The notes below the pieces were generated by a model. It was not told where the DNA came from and did no database searches. It was given only the letters and a program-made list of their open reading frames with translations. From an uncultured Streptococcus sp. (GTDB lineage: Bacteria; Bacillota; Bacilli; Lactobacillales; Streptococcaceae), in the NCBI GenBank assembly GCA_934229725.1, contig CAKQDX010000007.1, positions 1 through 64,000 of the forward strand: a DNA stretch of 64,000 nt. The letters are read 5' to 3'. Of the stretch, positions 34,889-42,551 are shown in pieces; position 1 is the first letter of the stretch, and each line of letters begins with the position of its first letter. Both the position numbers and the translations under genes were made by a program.

Positions 34889-34933
34889 AAATAGGGACTA
34901 ACAAGAATTCTAAAAACTCTTATTAGATCCCCA
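34889..34933 (-). terminator. Terminator of the two-component system
   Basis: Inverted repeat GGGGATCTAATAAGAG / TTCTTGTTAGTCCC with minor mismatches, followed on the minus strand by TATTTTTA, immediately after the histidine kinase stop. Confidence 0.75.
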
Positions 34934-34934
34934 A

Positions 34935-36260
34935 TTAATCTTGTTTTGGTGTAACGGACAATAACTGCACAAAACGGTGCTGTGCTGACTCCGTTTCTAG
35001 TGAAACATTGTCATATCTGAAGAGAATTTCTTCGATATTTGCTAAACCTAAACCACGACCTGTTCCCTTGGTCGAAAATCCTCTTTGTTTCAAAGGAGTT
35101 ATGTCAATAGAAGCTTCCTTAGTGGAATTTTCAACAGCAATTACCGATTGCCCCTCCATTTTAAAGATAGCAATAGACAACTTTGGTGTTTCTGAAAGAA
35201 CAGCTGCCTCAATAGCATTATCACAAAGAATTGATGTAATCGTAATCAAGTCCAAGGCACGCATATCAGTGAAGAAAACACCTTCTTCGACCTCAACATG
35301 GCAATGAATTCCCTTATCAAACGCCTCAGCCAGTTTAGAAGACAACAGGCTCTTGAGTGGCATATTGGTTACATGTGTTAGTTTCGCCAAATCAAATTTT
35401 TGTTGTTTTAAATCTGATGCCGAATCTTTAAGGACAGTGTCATAAATCATCTTGATCTGGTCAATATCTCTCATCCGTATCGCCTCACTAAGCGAAATCA
35501 GAACATTGGTATAATCATGACGAAAACCACGCAAAGTTTCATAAAGGCTCTCAACCTGTTCAGAATACTTCTCTAAATCATCCAAGTGACGACGATTTTC
35601 TTTTCGACACTGATTTTCAAAGTACTCATCTGCATACTTATTGACACTGTAAACAGCATAAAGGATAGATGCAAAACCAACTAAGGTTACGATAGGCCCC
35701 GCATAGTAGAGAGAAAAGAATTGCGAAGCGACAACCACAGCATAGTTAAAAATCACATAACTAATCAAGATAAAGTTAGTGAAAAACATGATTCGACTAA
35801 ACTTACGGTCTCGCTCCAAGACCCTTAAAGATTTAAAATCAATATTAAGAAGCTTGGAAAGAGCAACAAAGGTTGGAACAATTAGAAGGTCAAAGAAAAT
35901 AAAATAAAGATAACTCTTGTTAAGAAAATCTGAAGTGATATTAAAGGCTGGCATCAAGAAATAAGAATAACCATTAAATATCAACAGATAAATAACTAGA
36001 GGATAGAAGGCGTAGAAGGCCAACATATTGGCTGTTCTTTCCTTGCCAAAGAAATAGGCATAGAAAAGAAGATAGAAAGGCGTCATAAAGGACAAGCCAA
36101 CCCCAAAAGAGGCACCGAGTAATCCTCCTAGGAATTCTACTAAGAAAGCCAAGGGGAGAATCAGTCGGGGAACCCTAACTAAACTGGTCTGTTCATAAAT
36201 CCATTGTATGACGATAAAATGCAAAAGATATTCTAATGCAATTTGAAGATCAATCATCAT
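34935..36260 (-). CDS. HPK10-family sensor histidine kinase (ComD/BlpH/Fas-like)
   Basis: About 441 residues: six to seven N-terminal membrane helices (to about 215), coiled coil, the HPK10 H-box RGFRHDYTNVLISLSEAI with phospho-acceptor H248, and the ATPase boxes CDNAIEAAV and GRGLGLANIEEI. This family senses peptides in quorum-sensing systems such as ComD, BlpH and AgrC, or is part of the Fas system. The start is uncertain: GTG at 36275 directly abuts AAGGAGG, while ATG at 36260 lies 14 nt after it. No linked peptide pheromone gene is seen. It follows the regulator gene by about 160 bp. Confidence 0.88.
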   Translation of the reverse strand: MMIDLQIALEYLLHFIVIQWIYEQTSLVRVPRLILPLAFLVEFLGGLLGASFGVGLSFMTPFYLLFYAYFFGKERTANMLAFYAFYPLVIYLLIFNGYSYFLMPAFNITSDFLNKSYLYFIFFDLLIVPTFVALSKLLNIDFKSLRVLERDRKFSRIMFFTNFILISYVIFNYAVVVASQFFSLYYAGPIVTLVGFASILYAVYSVNKYADEYFENQCRKENRRHLDDLEKYSEQVESLYETLRGFRHDYTNVLISLSEAIRMRDIDQIKMIYDTVLKDSASDLKQQKFDLAKLTHVTNMPLKSLLSSKLAEAFDKGIHCHVEVEEGVFFTDMRALDLITITSILCDNAIEAAVLSETPKLSIAIFKMEGQSVIAVENSTKEASIDITPLKQRGFSTKGTGRGLGLANIEEILFRYDNVSLETESAQHRFVQLLSVTPKQD

Positions 36261-36422
36261 CTGATAGTTAGCCACCTCCTTCTAGTCATGATAGGTATAT
36301 AACAAGAGCCACGCTACTATTTTATCACAATTCCTGTCAATAGATGAGATAAAACTGAATAATCATCTCGGATTTCAGAAAATTTTTAATAACGATTAGA
36401 GAAGAAGGATAGGCTAGATAGT

Positions 36423-37160
36423 CTAACGATTTTTCAATCGTTCCAAAAGTTCTTTTTTACGTGTTCGTGAAAGGAGACAAGACTCATTTTCGTCAAAGAA
36501 CACCATATTAGCGGTACGATCCACACTTGTCACATTGCTGACATTAACGACGAAAGAGCGGTGGGTTTGAAAGAATATATCGTCCAGTTTTGCCACTTCT
36601 GCAATTTTTCCATAAAATTCAACCAAGTTTGTCTTGGTATGGGCAATCAACTTATGTGGAACAGGAGCCGTCTCAATATACAAAATGTCATTATAAGGGA
36701 TACTGACATCATTTTTATCTGTTTTAACAGTGAGACTCTGTGTCTTCGTTTCTTGCTCAACCTGCGACTGGGCAAAATCCAAAAGCTCCACCAAAGCTCT
36801 CTTGAGATCCACATCTTCCATGGATTTATCCACAAAATCAAGGGCTTGAATCTTATAACGAAAAGTCAAAGGCATAAACTCTGAATAGGCTGTTACAAAA
36901 GCAATTTGTGCCTTCAAATCTTCTTTTCGAATCTCCAAACCGATATCTAGTCCCTGCTTGGTCTGATTTTTGAGGTCAATATCCAGAAGGTAAATCATGG
37001 ATTTACCCGAACCTCTGTCAGCATCTAACAATTCCTGACCATTCTCAAAGAATGTGATGTCATTAACAACAGCCTTAGACTCCTCAACCGCTTCGTCCAA
37101 TAAGCGACCAACACGGTGACGCTGTAAGGCATCATCTTCAAGGATGATAATAGAAAGCAT
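36423..37160 (-). CDS. LytTR-family response regulator (ComE/BlpR/FasA-like)
   Basis: 245-residue regulator. The receiver domain has acidic pocket EDD (8-10) and phospho-acceptor D60 in YLLDIDLK; the LytTR DNA-binding domain (about 140-245) contains IPYNDILYIETAP and FFQTHRSFVVNV. LytTR proteins bind pairs of about 9-bp direct repeats 21 bp apart; exactly such repeats occur at 38712 and 39077, upstream of the two sRNA genes. It is the first gene of the pair, with SD AGAGGGA and an extended -10 TGATAAAAT upstream. Confidence 0.9.
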   Translation of the reverse strand: MLSIIILEDDALQRHRVGRLLDEAVEESKAVVNDITFFENGQELLDADRGSGKSMIYLLDIDLKNQTKQGLDIGLEIRKEDLKAQIAFVTAYSEFMPLTFRYKIQALDFVDKSMEDVDLKRALVELLDFAQSQVEQETKTQSLTVKTDKNDVSIPYNDILYIETAPVPHKLIAHTKTNLVEFYGKIAEVAKLDDIFFQTHRSFVVNVSNVTSVDRTANMVFFDENESCLLSRTRKKELLERLKNR

Positions 37161-37373
37161 CTTATTTCCCTCTTTCTTTCTAATGTACTTTAAGCATACC
37201 TACTTGTCATTTTATCATATTTAAGCGGATATTATTCTTTTTTTCTGTCTAAAGTCTTTTTTAACAACCAAGTTTCTATTTATATAATAATTGTTATATT
37301 GTTGTCACTTTATATTCATTTTCAGATGGTATCATTAGAGCTGTTTTTGTTTTATATTAAAAAGGAGAAAGTT

Positions 37374-38642
37374 ATGTTACGTTTTACTGAAAGGCAAGGA
37401 TTCCATTCGAAGACCTTGTTAACTCTTGCAACTGTTGGTATCATGAGTGTTTTTCTTTTGGGACATTCTCAGACAGCTTCTGCTGATCAGACTTATGTCT
37501 CAGATTCCACTCAGGCACTGACTTTTGCTGAACTTGAGACAAGTACAAATCCTGGTACTGGCACTCAAACACAGGCTGCTACCGCTTCTGAAGCACCTGC
37601 TACCGTCACCACAATCTCACATACATCTGTGGATGACCAACAGACACATGAAAATGATCTTAATCAATCTACCTCAACTACTCCAACTTTTGACGAATTA
37701 GCTCAAAATAGTCAAACAGCAAGTAGCACTGTTAATCGTCAGATCGGGGCCAGAACCTATGAGACTAAGATTCCGACAAGTGCAGAAAGTCATTCGCAAT
37801 CTCAAGAAAATAAAGCGACATCAAAGACCGAAACTGTCGCACAAGCACAAACCTGGTCAAAAGATGGTGCTACATGGGTTTCAACGACAATTGACAATGG
37901 CAATGTTCATAAAATTTTGTCTACCTATTTTCCAAAACCATTAACAGACACAACAAAACCAGCGACTACCGGAACTTCCAAACCTAAAACACCAAGTTCT
38001 ACGGCTAACCAACCCAAGAAAACAGCGACAGTAGCAAACAAGCCTTCAACAACTGCAACTACTCAGCCTAAGAAGCCTGTGACTACCGAAAATAAGCCCA
38101 CAGCTTCAGGCCAAACTACCAAACCAGTTGACCGAGTGGCGCAAGTATGGCAAAAGAACAACGTTCTTGTCAAAGAAAATTACAACACACCTCATTGGTC
38201 AAGTAATGAAGCAACCATCTTCATCAAAGCTAAAACGCCAGAGATTGTGACTGCTTACAAGGAAGCTATTACCTCTTGGAACAATACTGGAGCCTTTAAC
38301 TTCCTACTTACCGACGATAAACTAAAGGCCAACATTATTGCTGATGAACGTTATGAAGAAAATGTAGCATCTCCTCTTGGAGTTACTTACACTACTTATT
38401 ATGTCCCAACCAAGCAATATAACAATGCTACCGTTTACCTGAATAGCTTCCATGTTAAAAACAACTACTACCAAAAAAATGGTGGTAAACTCCTTAACAC
38501 TGCCCAACACGAACTGGGACATGCGATTGGACTTGAGCATAACAGTGCCGTTGCCTCAGTAATGGAACCTAAGGGGGGAAAAACAAGTATCCAACCTGTT
38601 GATATTAATAATGTTAAGAAGCTCTATGGTAAGATCGTTTAA
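37374..38642 (+). CDS. Secreted matrixin-like zinc metalloprotease
   Basis: 422 residues from the ATG at 37374 (SD AAAAGGAG). Signal peptide 1-37, likely cleaved at ASA/DQ. A low-complexity Ser/Thr/Gln region follows, with a Pro/Lys/Thr linker at about 195-265, then a C-terminal metzincin catalytic domain with HELGHAIGLEH (zinc ligands H379, H383, H389; catalytic E380) and a Met-turn SVME (M397). There is no LPXTG anchor, so it is released or loosely held. It is divergent from the response regulator and just upstream of the tandem sRNAs, so it may belong to the same regulon (inference). Substrate unknown. Confidence 0.9.
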   Translation: MLRFTERQGFHSKTLLTLATVGIMSVFLLGHSQTASADQTYVSDSTQALTFAELETSTNPGTGTQTQAATASEAPATVTTISHTSVDDQQTHENDLNQSTSTTPTFDELAQNSQTASSTVNRQIGARTYETKIPTSAESHSQSQENKATSKTETVAQAQTWSKDGATWVSTTIDNGNVHKILSTYFPKPLTDTTKPATTGTSKPKTPSSTANQPKKTATVANKPSTTATTQPKKPVTTENKPTASGQTTKPVDRVAQVWQKNNVLVKENYNTPHWSSNEATIFIKAKTPEIVTAYKEAITSWNNTGAFNFLLTDDKLKANIIADERYEENVASPLGVTYTTYYVPTKQYNNATVYLNSFHVKNNYYQKNGGKLLNTAQHELGHAIGLEHNSAVASVMEPKGGKTSIQPVDINNVKKLYGKIV

Positions 38643-38670
38643 GGTATCAAACCATTACTATCATTTACAA

Positions 38671-38697
38671 GCAGAACCTGAGGGATCTGCTTTTTTT
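38671..38697 (+). terminator. Terminator of the metalloprotease gene
   Basis: GCAGA...TCTGC stem with inner CC/GG pairing, followed by seven T, 28 bp beyond the stop. Confidence 0.85.
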
Positions 38698-38711
38698 AAT
38701 AAAGTGAGATG

Positions 38712-38800
38712 ACCATTCAAGACTATTAATTGACTGTTCATGATTTTTTCTTACACTTTTTTAAAATATGTAAAGTTGTATTCCATATTTCTGGTAAAAT
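38712..38800 (+). promoter_or_regulatory. LytTR-type direct repeat and promoter of sRNA copy 1
   Basis: Half-sites ACCATTCAAG (38712-38721) and ACTGTTCATG (38733-38742) are 21 bp apart, the spacing bound by ComE/BlpR-type regulators. An extended -10 TGGTAAAAT (TAAAAT at 38795-38800) without a good -35 follows 52 bp later, typical of activator-dependent promoters. The spacer also holds a conserved TTACA...TGTAA inverted repeat (38751-38773). Confidence 0.8.
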
Positions 38801-38807
38801 AGAAAAT

Positions 38808-39001
38808 GTAAAGAGAGACCGGATGAGGCAAAAAGTTATTTTTATAAGTTTTTACTCACTATTCTCATAAACAGAATAAAATATAGTCTAGGAACCCTTC
38901 TTAACATTTATACCTATCTTCCCCAAACACTTTTCCCCCATTCCTAGATTTCCAGATCTCTCCTATAATTAACGTCTAGCTGCTTTAGTTAGACGTTTTT
39001 T
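38808..39001 (+). ncRNA. Candidate regulatory sRNA, copy 1 (about 194 nt)
   Basis: Predicted start near 38808, end at the terminator CGTCTAGCT/AGTTAGACG plus T run (38973-39001). Helices: 5'/3' closing stem GAGAGA (38813-38818) with TCTCTC (38957-38962); ATGAG/CTCAT (38823-38827 with 38864-38868); TCTAGGAA/TTCCTAGA (38887-38894 with 38941-38948), closing a 46-nt C-rich loop containing CTTCCCC and TTTTCCCCC. The segment 38883-38950 is identical in copy 2. Small frames in the two copies do not match, so it is judged non-coding. Size and setting resemble FasX. Confidence 0.78.
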
Positions 39002-39076
39002 CTTTTGTCTACTTTCCATAAATACATTTCTTAGGATACTGTAATAGTCATCACTCAAAATAGTTTGTACAAAGTT

Positions 39077-39165
39077 ACCATTCAAGACCATTAATTGACT
39101 GTTCGTGATATTTTATTACACTTTTTAAAATTATGTAAGCATCTTGCTGATTTTTTTGGTAGAAT
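39077..39165 (+). promoter_or_regulatory. LytTR-type direct repeat and promoter of sRNA copy 2
   Basis: Half-sites ACCATTCAAG (39077-39086) and ACTGTTCGTG (39098-39107) are 21 bp apart. The extended -10 TGGTAGAAT (TAGAAT at 39160-39165) begins after 52 bp, exactly as in copy 1. The same TTACA...TGTAA inverted repeat lies between. Confidence 0.8.
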
Positions 39166-39172
39166 AGATAGT

Positions 39173-39365
39173 GTAAAGAGAGAACGAATGAGTTCGAGAT
39201 AAATATTTTATCATTTAAAGCTTATTGTTCTCATGAACGTTTTTTAGATAGTCTAGGAACCCTTCTTAACATTTATACCTATCTTCCCCAAACACTTTTC
39301 CCCCATTCCTAGATTATCAGTTCTCTCACAATAAAAGCGTCTAGCTCCCCGGCTAGACTTTTTTT
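39173..39365 (+). ncRNA. Candidate regulatory sRNA, copy 2 (about 193 nt)
   Basis: A paralogue of copy 1 at a constant offset of 365 bp. Closing stem GAGAGAAC (39178-39185) with GTTCTCTC (39320-39327), fully paired where copy 1 has one mismatch; ATGAG/CTCAT helix (39188-39192 with 39230-39234); the 68-nt C-rich hairpin 39248-39315 identical to copy 1; terminator GTCTAGC/GCTAGAC (39339-39358) plus seven T. The interior of the second helix differs in sequence but keeps its pairing ends. Confidence 0.78.
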
Positions 39366-39419
39366 CTTTCCCAGACTTTTGCTATAATAGAACCATACCT
39401 ATTGAAAGGAACTCACAAA

Positions 39420-40298
39420 ATGACTATAGAACAGCAACTTCTTTGCTATAAACGTCTCCCAAACTGGACAGCAACTACTCTTCCAGAAATGGTGACTCAA
39501 AAACATAATACAAAGGTAGGAACATGGGCTAAACTAACCATCCTGTCTGGAGCTCTTCATTTCTATGAATTGGATGAGGAAGGACAGGTTACTGCGGAAC
39601 ATCTCTTCACACCCGAAACAGATATTCCTTTTGTAGAACCTCAGGCTTGGCACCGCATCGCTGCTGCTTCAGAGGATTTAGAATGCTATCTGTCTTTTTA
39701 TTGCAAACCTGAGGATTACATGGCTAAAAAGTATGATACCAAGGCCCATTCTGAGGTTCTTGAGGCCGTGCAGTCTGGCTATATCAAACCTGGTCGCACT
39801 CTAGACCTTGGTTGTGGTCACGGTCGTAACGCTCTTTATTTAGCATCACTTGGACATGATGTCACTGCTGTTGACATTAATAACGAAGCTACCCAACGCA
39901 TCCAAATGATTGCAGATGAGGAAAATTACAATGTTAGAGCTGGCTACTACGATATCAATGCTGCTGCCCTTCCTGAATCTGAGACTTTTGATTTCATCCT
40001 CTCAACAGTAGTCTTCATGTTCCTTGATCCCGATCAAATTCCGGCTATCATCAAGAATATGCAAGAGCGTACTGTTCTCGGCGGTTACAATTTAATTGTC
40101 TGTGCCATGAATACTGAGGAGCACCCTTGTACCATGCCTTTCCCATTTACCTTTGAAGAAGGAGAGTTGAAAAACTACTATAGCGACTGGGAGCTTGTCA
40201 AATACAATGAAAATATTGGTCACCTTCACCGCTTAGATGAATATGGTAATCCAATTGCCCTTCAATTTGCGACCATGTTGGCTAAAAAGGTTAAATAA
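39420..40298 (+). CDS. tehB: TehB-type SAM-dependent methyltransferase
   Basis: 292 residues from the ATG at 39420 (SD AAAGGAA). The N-terminal cupin-like TehB extension (about 1-90) is followed by a class I methyltransferase domain with motif I LDLGCGHGRNALYLASLG and AVDINN. In other bacteria it confers tellurite or selenite tolerance by methylation. An extended -10 TGCTATAAT is at 39380-39388. The gene directly follows sRNA copy 2. Confidence 0.9.
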   Translation: MTIEQQLLCYKRLPNWTATTLPEMVTQKHNTKVGTWAKLTILSGALHFYELDEEGQVTAEHLFTPETDIPFVEPQAWHRIAAASEDLECYLSFYCKPEDYMAKKYDTKAHSEVLEAVQSGYIKPGRTLDLGCGHGRNALYLASLGHDVTAVDINNEATQRIQMIADEENYNVRAGYYDINAAALPESETFDFILSTVVFMFLDPDQIPAIIKNMQERTVLGGYNLIVCAMNTEEHPCTMPFPFTFEEGELKNYYSDWELVKYNENIGHLHRLDEYGNPIALQFATMLAKKVK

Positions 40299-40330
40299 CA
40301 CATTACTTAGAAAAGTGAATATCAAAGAAT

Positions 40331-40363
40331 GTAACTCTAACTAGGCAGGTGGCACTTAGAGTT
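40331..40363 (+). terminator. Terminator of tehB
   Basis: AACTCTAA / TTAGAGTT inverted repeat followed by TTCTC and T-rich sequence. A second, bidirectional stem (ACTAGGTTTCC/GGAAATCTAGT, about 40393-40418) also serves the convergent gene at 40422. Confidence 0.65.
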
Positions 40364-40421
40364 TTCTCATCTTGCTTTTCTTCACACTAAAAAACTAGGT
40401 TTCCAATTGGAAATCTAGTTT

Positions 40422-41090
40422 TTAGTTGCTGACAATATCGGCGTATGCTGATTTGAGATTTTCATTTCCTGTTTCTTTGACATAGTAAATACTACCATTA
40501 GTGGTTGATGAATACAGAACAACTGGTGTTCCATCTCTTTTTATGGAGAAGAAATAACGGTGAACAGTCGTGCCCTGCCAACGCTCGTATACTGAAACAA
40601 TAGTGTACTCAGAACTGCTATTCCCATTTGCAGCATAAGTTGCATCTACGACCTGATCACGGTCTGACACCCAATGGATAGGAATAGTAGAGGCTTCTTT
40701 GGTAATTTCCTGATAACCAGGTTGGTTCATCTGGTTACCCCAAGAAACCATTAAATTAGCAAGACGACTTCCTTTATCATTGGTCCAACGTGGATTTTCA
40801 CTCGCCGAAGCACTAGAATTGTCACTTGATATTCCCGTTGATGCGAAAAGCGTGCTAGCCATTGTAGAAGGTCCCTCAGACTGTTGATGTGTTGTGCCTG
40901 AAATCAGACTAATTCCTATGGCAACGACAATTGCTAATAGAGAGCCCAGAAGAATATAGATATAATTGTAATTTTTTGAGACTTCAATAAGTCCAGACTG
41001 ATAAGCCAGTTGTAGTTCATCAGGTTTTGGCTTACGTCCCTGAACCTGCTCAAAACGACTTATCCATTCTGCTTCTGACAGCTTTCGCAT
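40422..41090 (-). CDS. Membrane protein with GRKPxP motif and DUF4767-like domain
   Basis: 222 residues: N-terminal motif EWISRFEQVQGRKPKPDEL (about 8-26), shared with the 33428 protein, one membrane helix (about 44-64), a Ser-rich linker, and an extracellular C-terminal domain (NDKGSRLANLMVSWGNQM...) resembling DUF4767 of lactobacilli and streptococci. Function unknown. It has an SD (GAGAAGAGG) and stands alone. Confidence 0.75.
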   Translation of the reverse strand: MRKLSEAEWISRFEQVQGRKPKPDELQLAYQSGLIEVSKNYNYIYILLGSLLAIVVAIGISLISGTTHQQSEGPSTMASTLFASTGISSDNSSASASENPRWTNDKGSRLANLMVSWGNQMNQPGYQEITKEASTIPIHWVSDRDQVVDATYAANGNSSSEYTIVSVYERWQGTTVHRYFFSIKRDGTPVVLYSSTTNGSIYYVKETGNENLKSAYADIVSN

Positions 41091-41190
41091 GATTTTCCTC
41101 TTCTCTTTATCATTTCACCTTTCATCCTATCATAGAATGGCTTTGATGACAATAGTGTTAAGGATATGACACTTGCTGTTAACAAGACGA

Positions 41191-41523
41191 TTAAGGACTT
41201 ATAAGAGCGAACAGATTCAGACAAAAGAGGAGAATCAAAACACCCATGACTAGCAGGATACTGATCTTATAGCCTAGTGGATTTCTAGGATTTAAACTAG
41301 TTCCAAGACCAAATCTACGAAGAACAAATAAAGGTTCTGAAGGAGACTGATTAAGGTTGTAGCCTAAGAGGTACCTTAAATAAAGCAGGAAGTAGAAACT
41401 CACCCCCGGTAAAACGACCAGAGGAATCACCAGTCCCTGTGACCACCAAATCATGATTGTAAAAATGATTTGTAGTAAAAAGAGAACCCAAAACAAGTAA
41501 TAAATGTACGATTGCTTTTTCAT
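41191..41523 (-). CDS. Small multipass membrane protein, unknown
   Basis: 110 residues with three or four hydrophobic helices (about 8-26, 30-50 and 85-108) and a short polar loop. SD GAGAGGTG upstream, and a TATAAT box about 30 bp before it. No family recognised; it lies between the 40422 gene and exoA. Confidence 0.65.
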   Translation of the reverse strand: MKKQSYIYYLFWVLFLLQIIFTIMIWWSQGLVIPLVVLPGVSFYFLLYLRYLLGYNLNQSPSEPLFVLRRFGLGTSLNPRNPLGYKISILLVMGVLILLFCLNLFALISP

Positions 41524-41650
41524 TAATAAACACCTCTCAATCTAGGATAATTATACTCCTCCAAGTTGTTCTTAACAATCCCATAACTCGCCTGACACCT
41601 TATTTTCTGCTACAATAGAAAGGAAAGATTCAAAAAAGGAAACTGTACAC

Positions 41651-42478
41651 ATGAAATTAATTTCTTGGAATATTGATTCCCTAAATGCCGCTCTTACTAG
41701 TGATTCTGCACGCGCTCAATTGTCACGCACAGTCATCGATACCTTGGTCGCTGAAAATGCAGACGTCATTGCTATTCAAGAGACAAAATTATCTGCTAAA
41801 GGTCCTACCAAAAAGCATCTGCAAATCTTGGGAGACTACTTCCCTGACTATGACAATACTTGGCGTTCATCTGTTGAACCTGCCCGTAAAGGTTATGCTG
41901 GAACCATGTTCTTGTATAAAAAAGAATTGACACCAGTCATTACCTATCCTGAAATCGGAGCACCTTCAACCATGGACTGTGAAGGACGCATCATCACTCT
42001 CGAATTTGATAAGTTCTTTGTGACACAGGTCTACACACCAAACGCTGGCGATGGCCTCAAACGTCTGCTAGAACGTCAAATCTGGGATGAAAAATATGCG
42101 GATTACCTAGCCGAATTGGACGCTCAGAAACCAGTTCTTGCGACTGGCGACTACAATGTTGCCCACAAGGAAATCGACTTGGCCAATCCTTCAAGTAATC
42201 GTCGTTCACCAGGGTTCACAGATGAAGAACGTGAAGGCTTTACTAACCTCCTTGCAAAAGGTTTCACGGATACCTACCGTCACCTCAATGGCGACGTTAC
42301 AGGAGCCTACACTTGGTGGGCCCAACGTAGCAGAACATCTAAAATCAACAATACAGGCTGGAGAATCGACTACTGGTTGACTTCAAATCGTATTGCCGAT
42401 AAGGTCACAAAATCAGACATGATTGACTCTGGTGATCGCCAAGATCACACACCTATTGTCTTAGAGATTGACTTATAA
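41651..42478 (+). CDS. exoA: Exodeoxyribonuclease III / AP endonuclease
   Basis: 275-residue EEP-fold nuclease of base-excision repair. Metal and catalytic motifs IQETKLS, VYTPNAGDGL, TGDYNVAHKEIDL and QDHTPIVLEI are intact. SD AAAAAGGA. A hairpin AAAGAGTAG/CTACTCTTT (42503-42525) downstream may end the transcript before the queT-like gene. Confidence 0.95.
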   Translation: MKLISWNIDSLNAALTSDSARAQLSRTVIDTLVAENADVIAIQETKLSAKGPTKKHLQILGDYFPDYDNTWRSSVEPARKGYAGTMFLYKKELTPVITYPEIGAPSTMDCEGRIITLEFDKFFVTQVYTPNAGDGLKRLLERQIWDEKYADYLAELDAQKPVLATGDYNVAHKEIDLANPSSNRRSPGFTDEEREGFTNLLAKGFTDTYRHLNGDVTGAYTWWAQRSRTSKINNTGWRIDYWLTSNRIADKVTKSDMIDSGDRQDHTPIVLEIDL

Positions 42479-42551
42479 AATAACTCTAGACCTAAATCAC
42501 AAAAAGAGTAGACTTGCTACTCTTTTACTATGCCTAAATAAAGGAGAACTA

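Noticed and set aside
34935..37160. Peptide pheromone gene (comC or blpC-like) next to the kinase
   Set aside because: No small frame with a double-glycine leader and SD was found in the adjacent intergenic regions.
38823..38870. 15-codon frame (starting MRQKVIFISFYS) in sRNA copy 1
   Set aside because: The matching place in copy 2 stops after four codons (MSSR), while RNA pairing is conserved, so a peptide is unlikely.
38701..39180. CiaR-controlled csRNAs as identity of the tandem sRNAs
   Set aside because: The CiaR repeat TTTAAG-N5-TTTAAG is absent from both promoters; the repeats found are of LytTR type, and the RNAs are longer than typical csRNAs.
42479..42551. preQ1-II riboswitch before the QueT-like gene
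   Set aside because: The gap holds one simple hairpin (AAAGAGTAG/CTACTCTTT), best explained as the exoA terminator.
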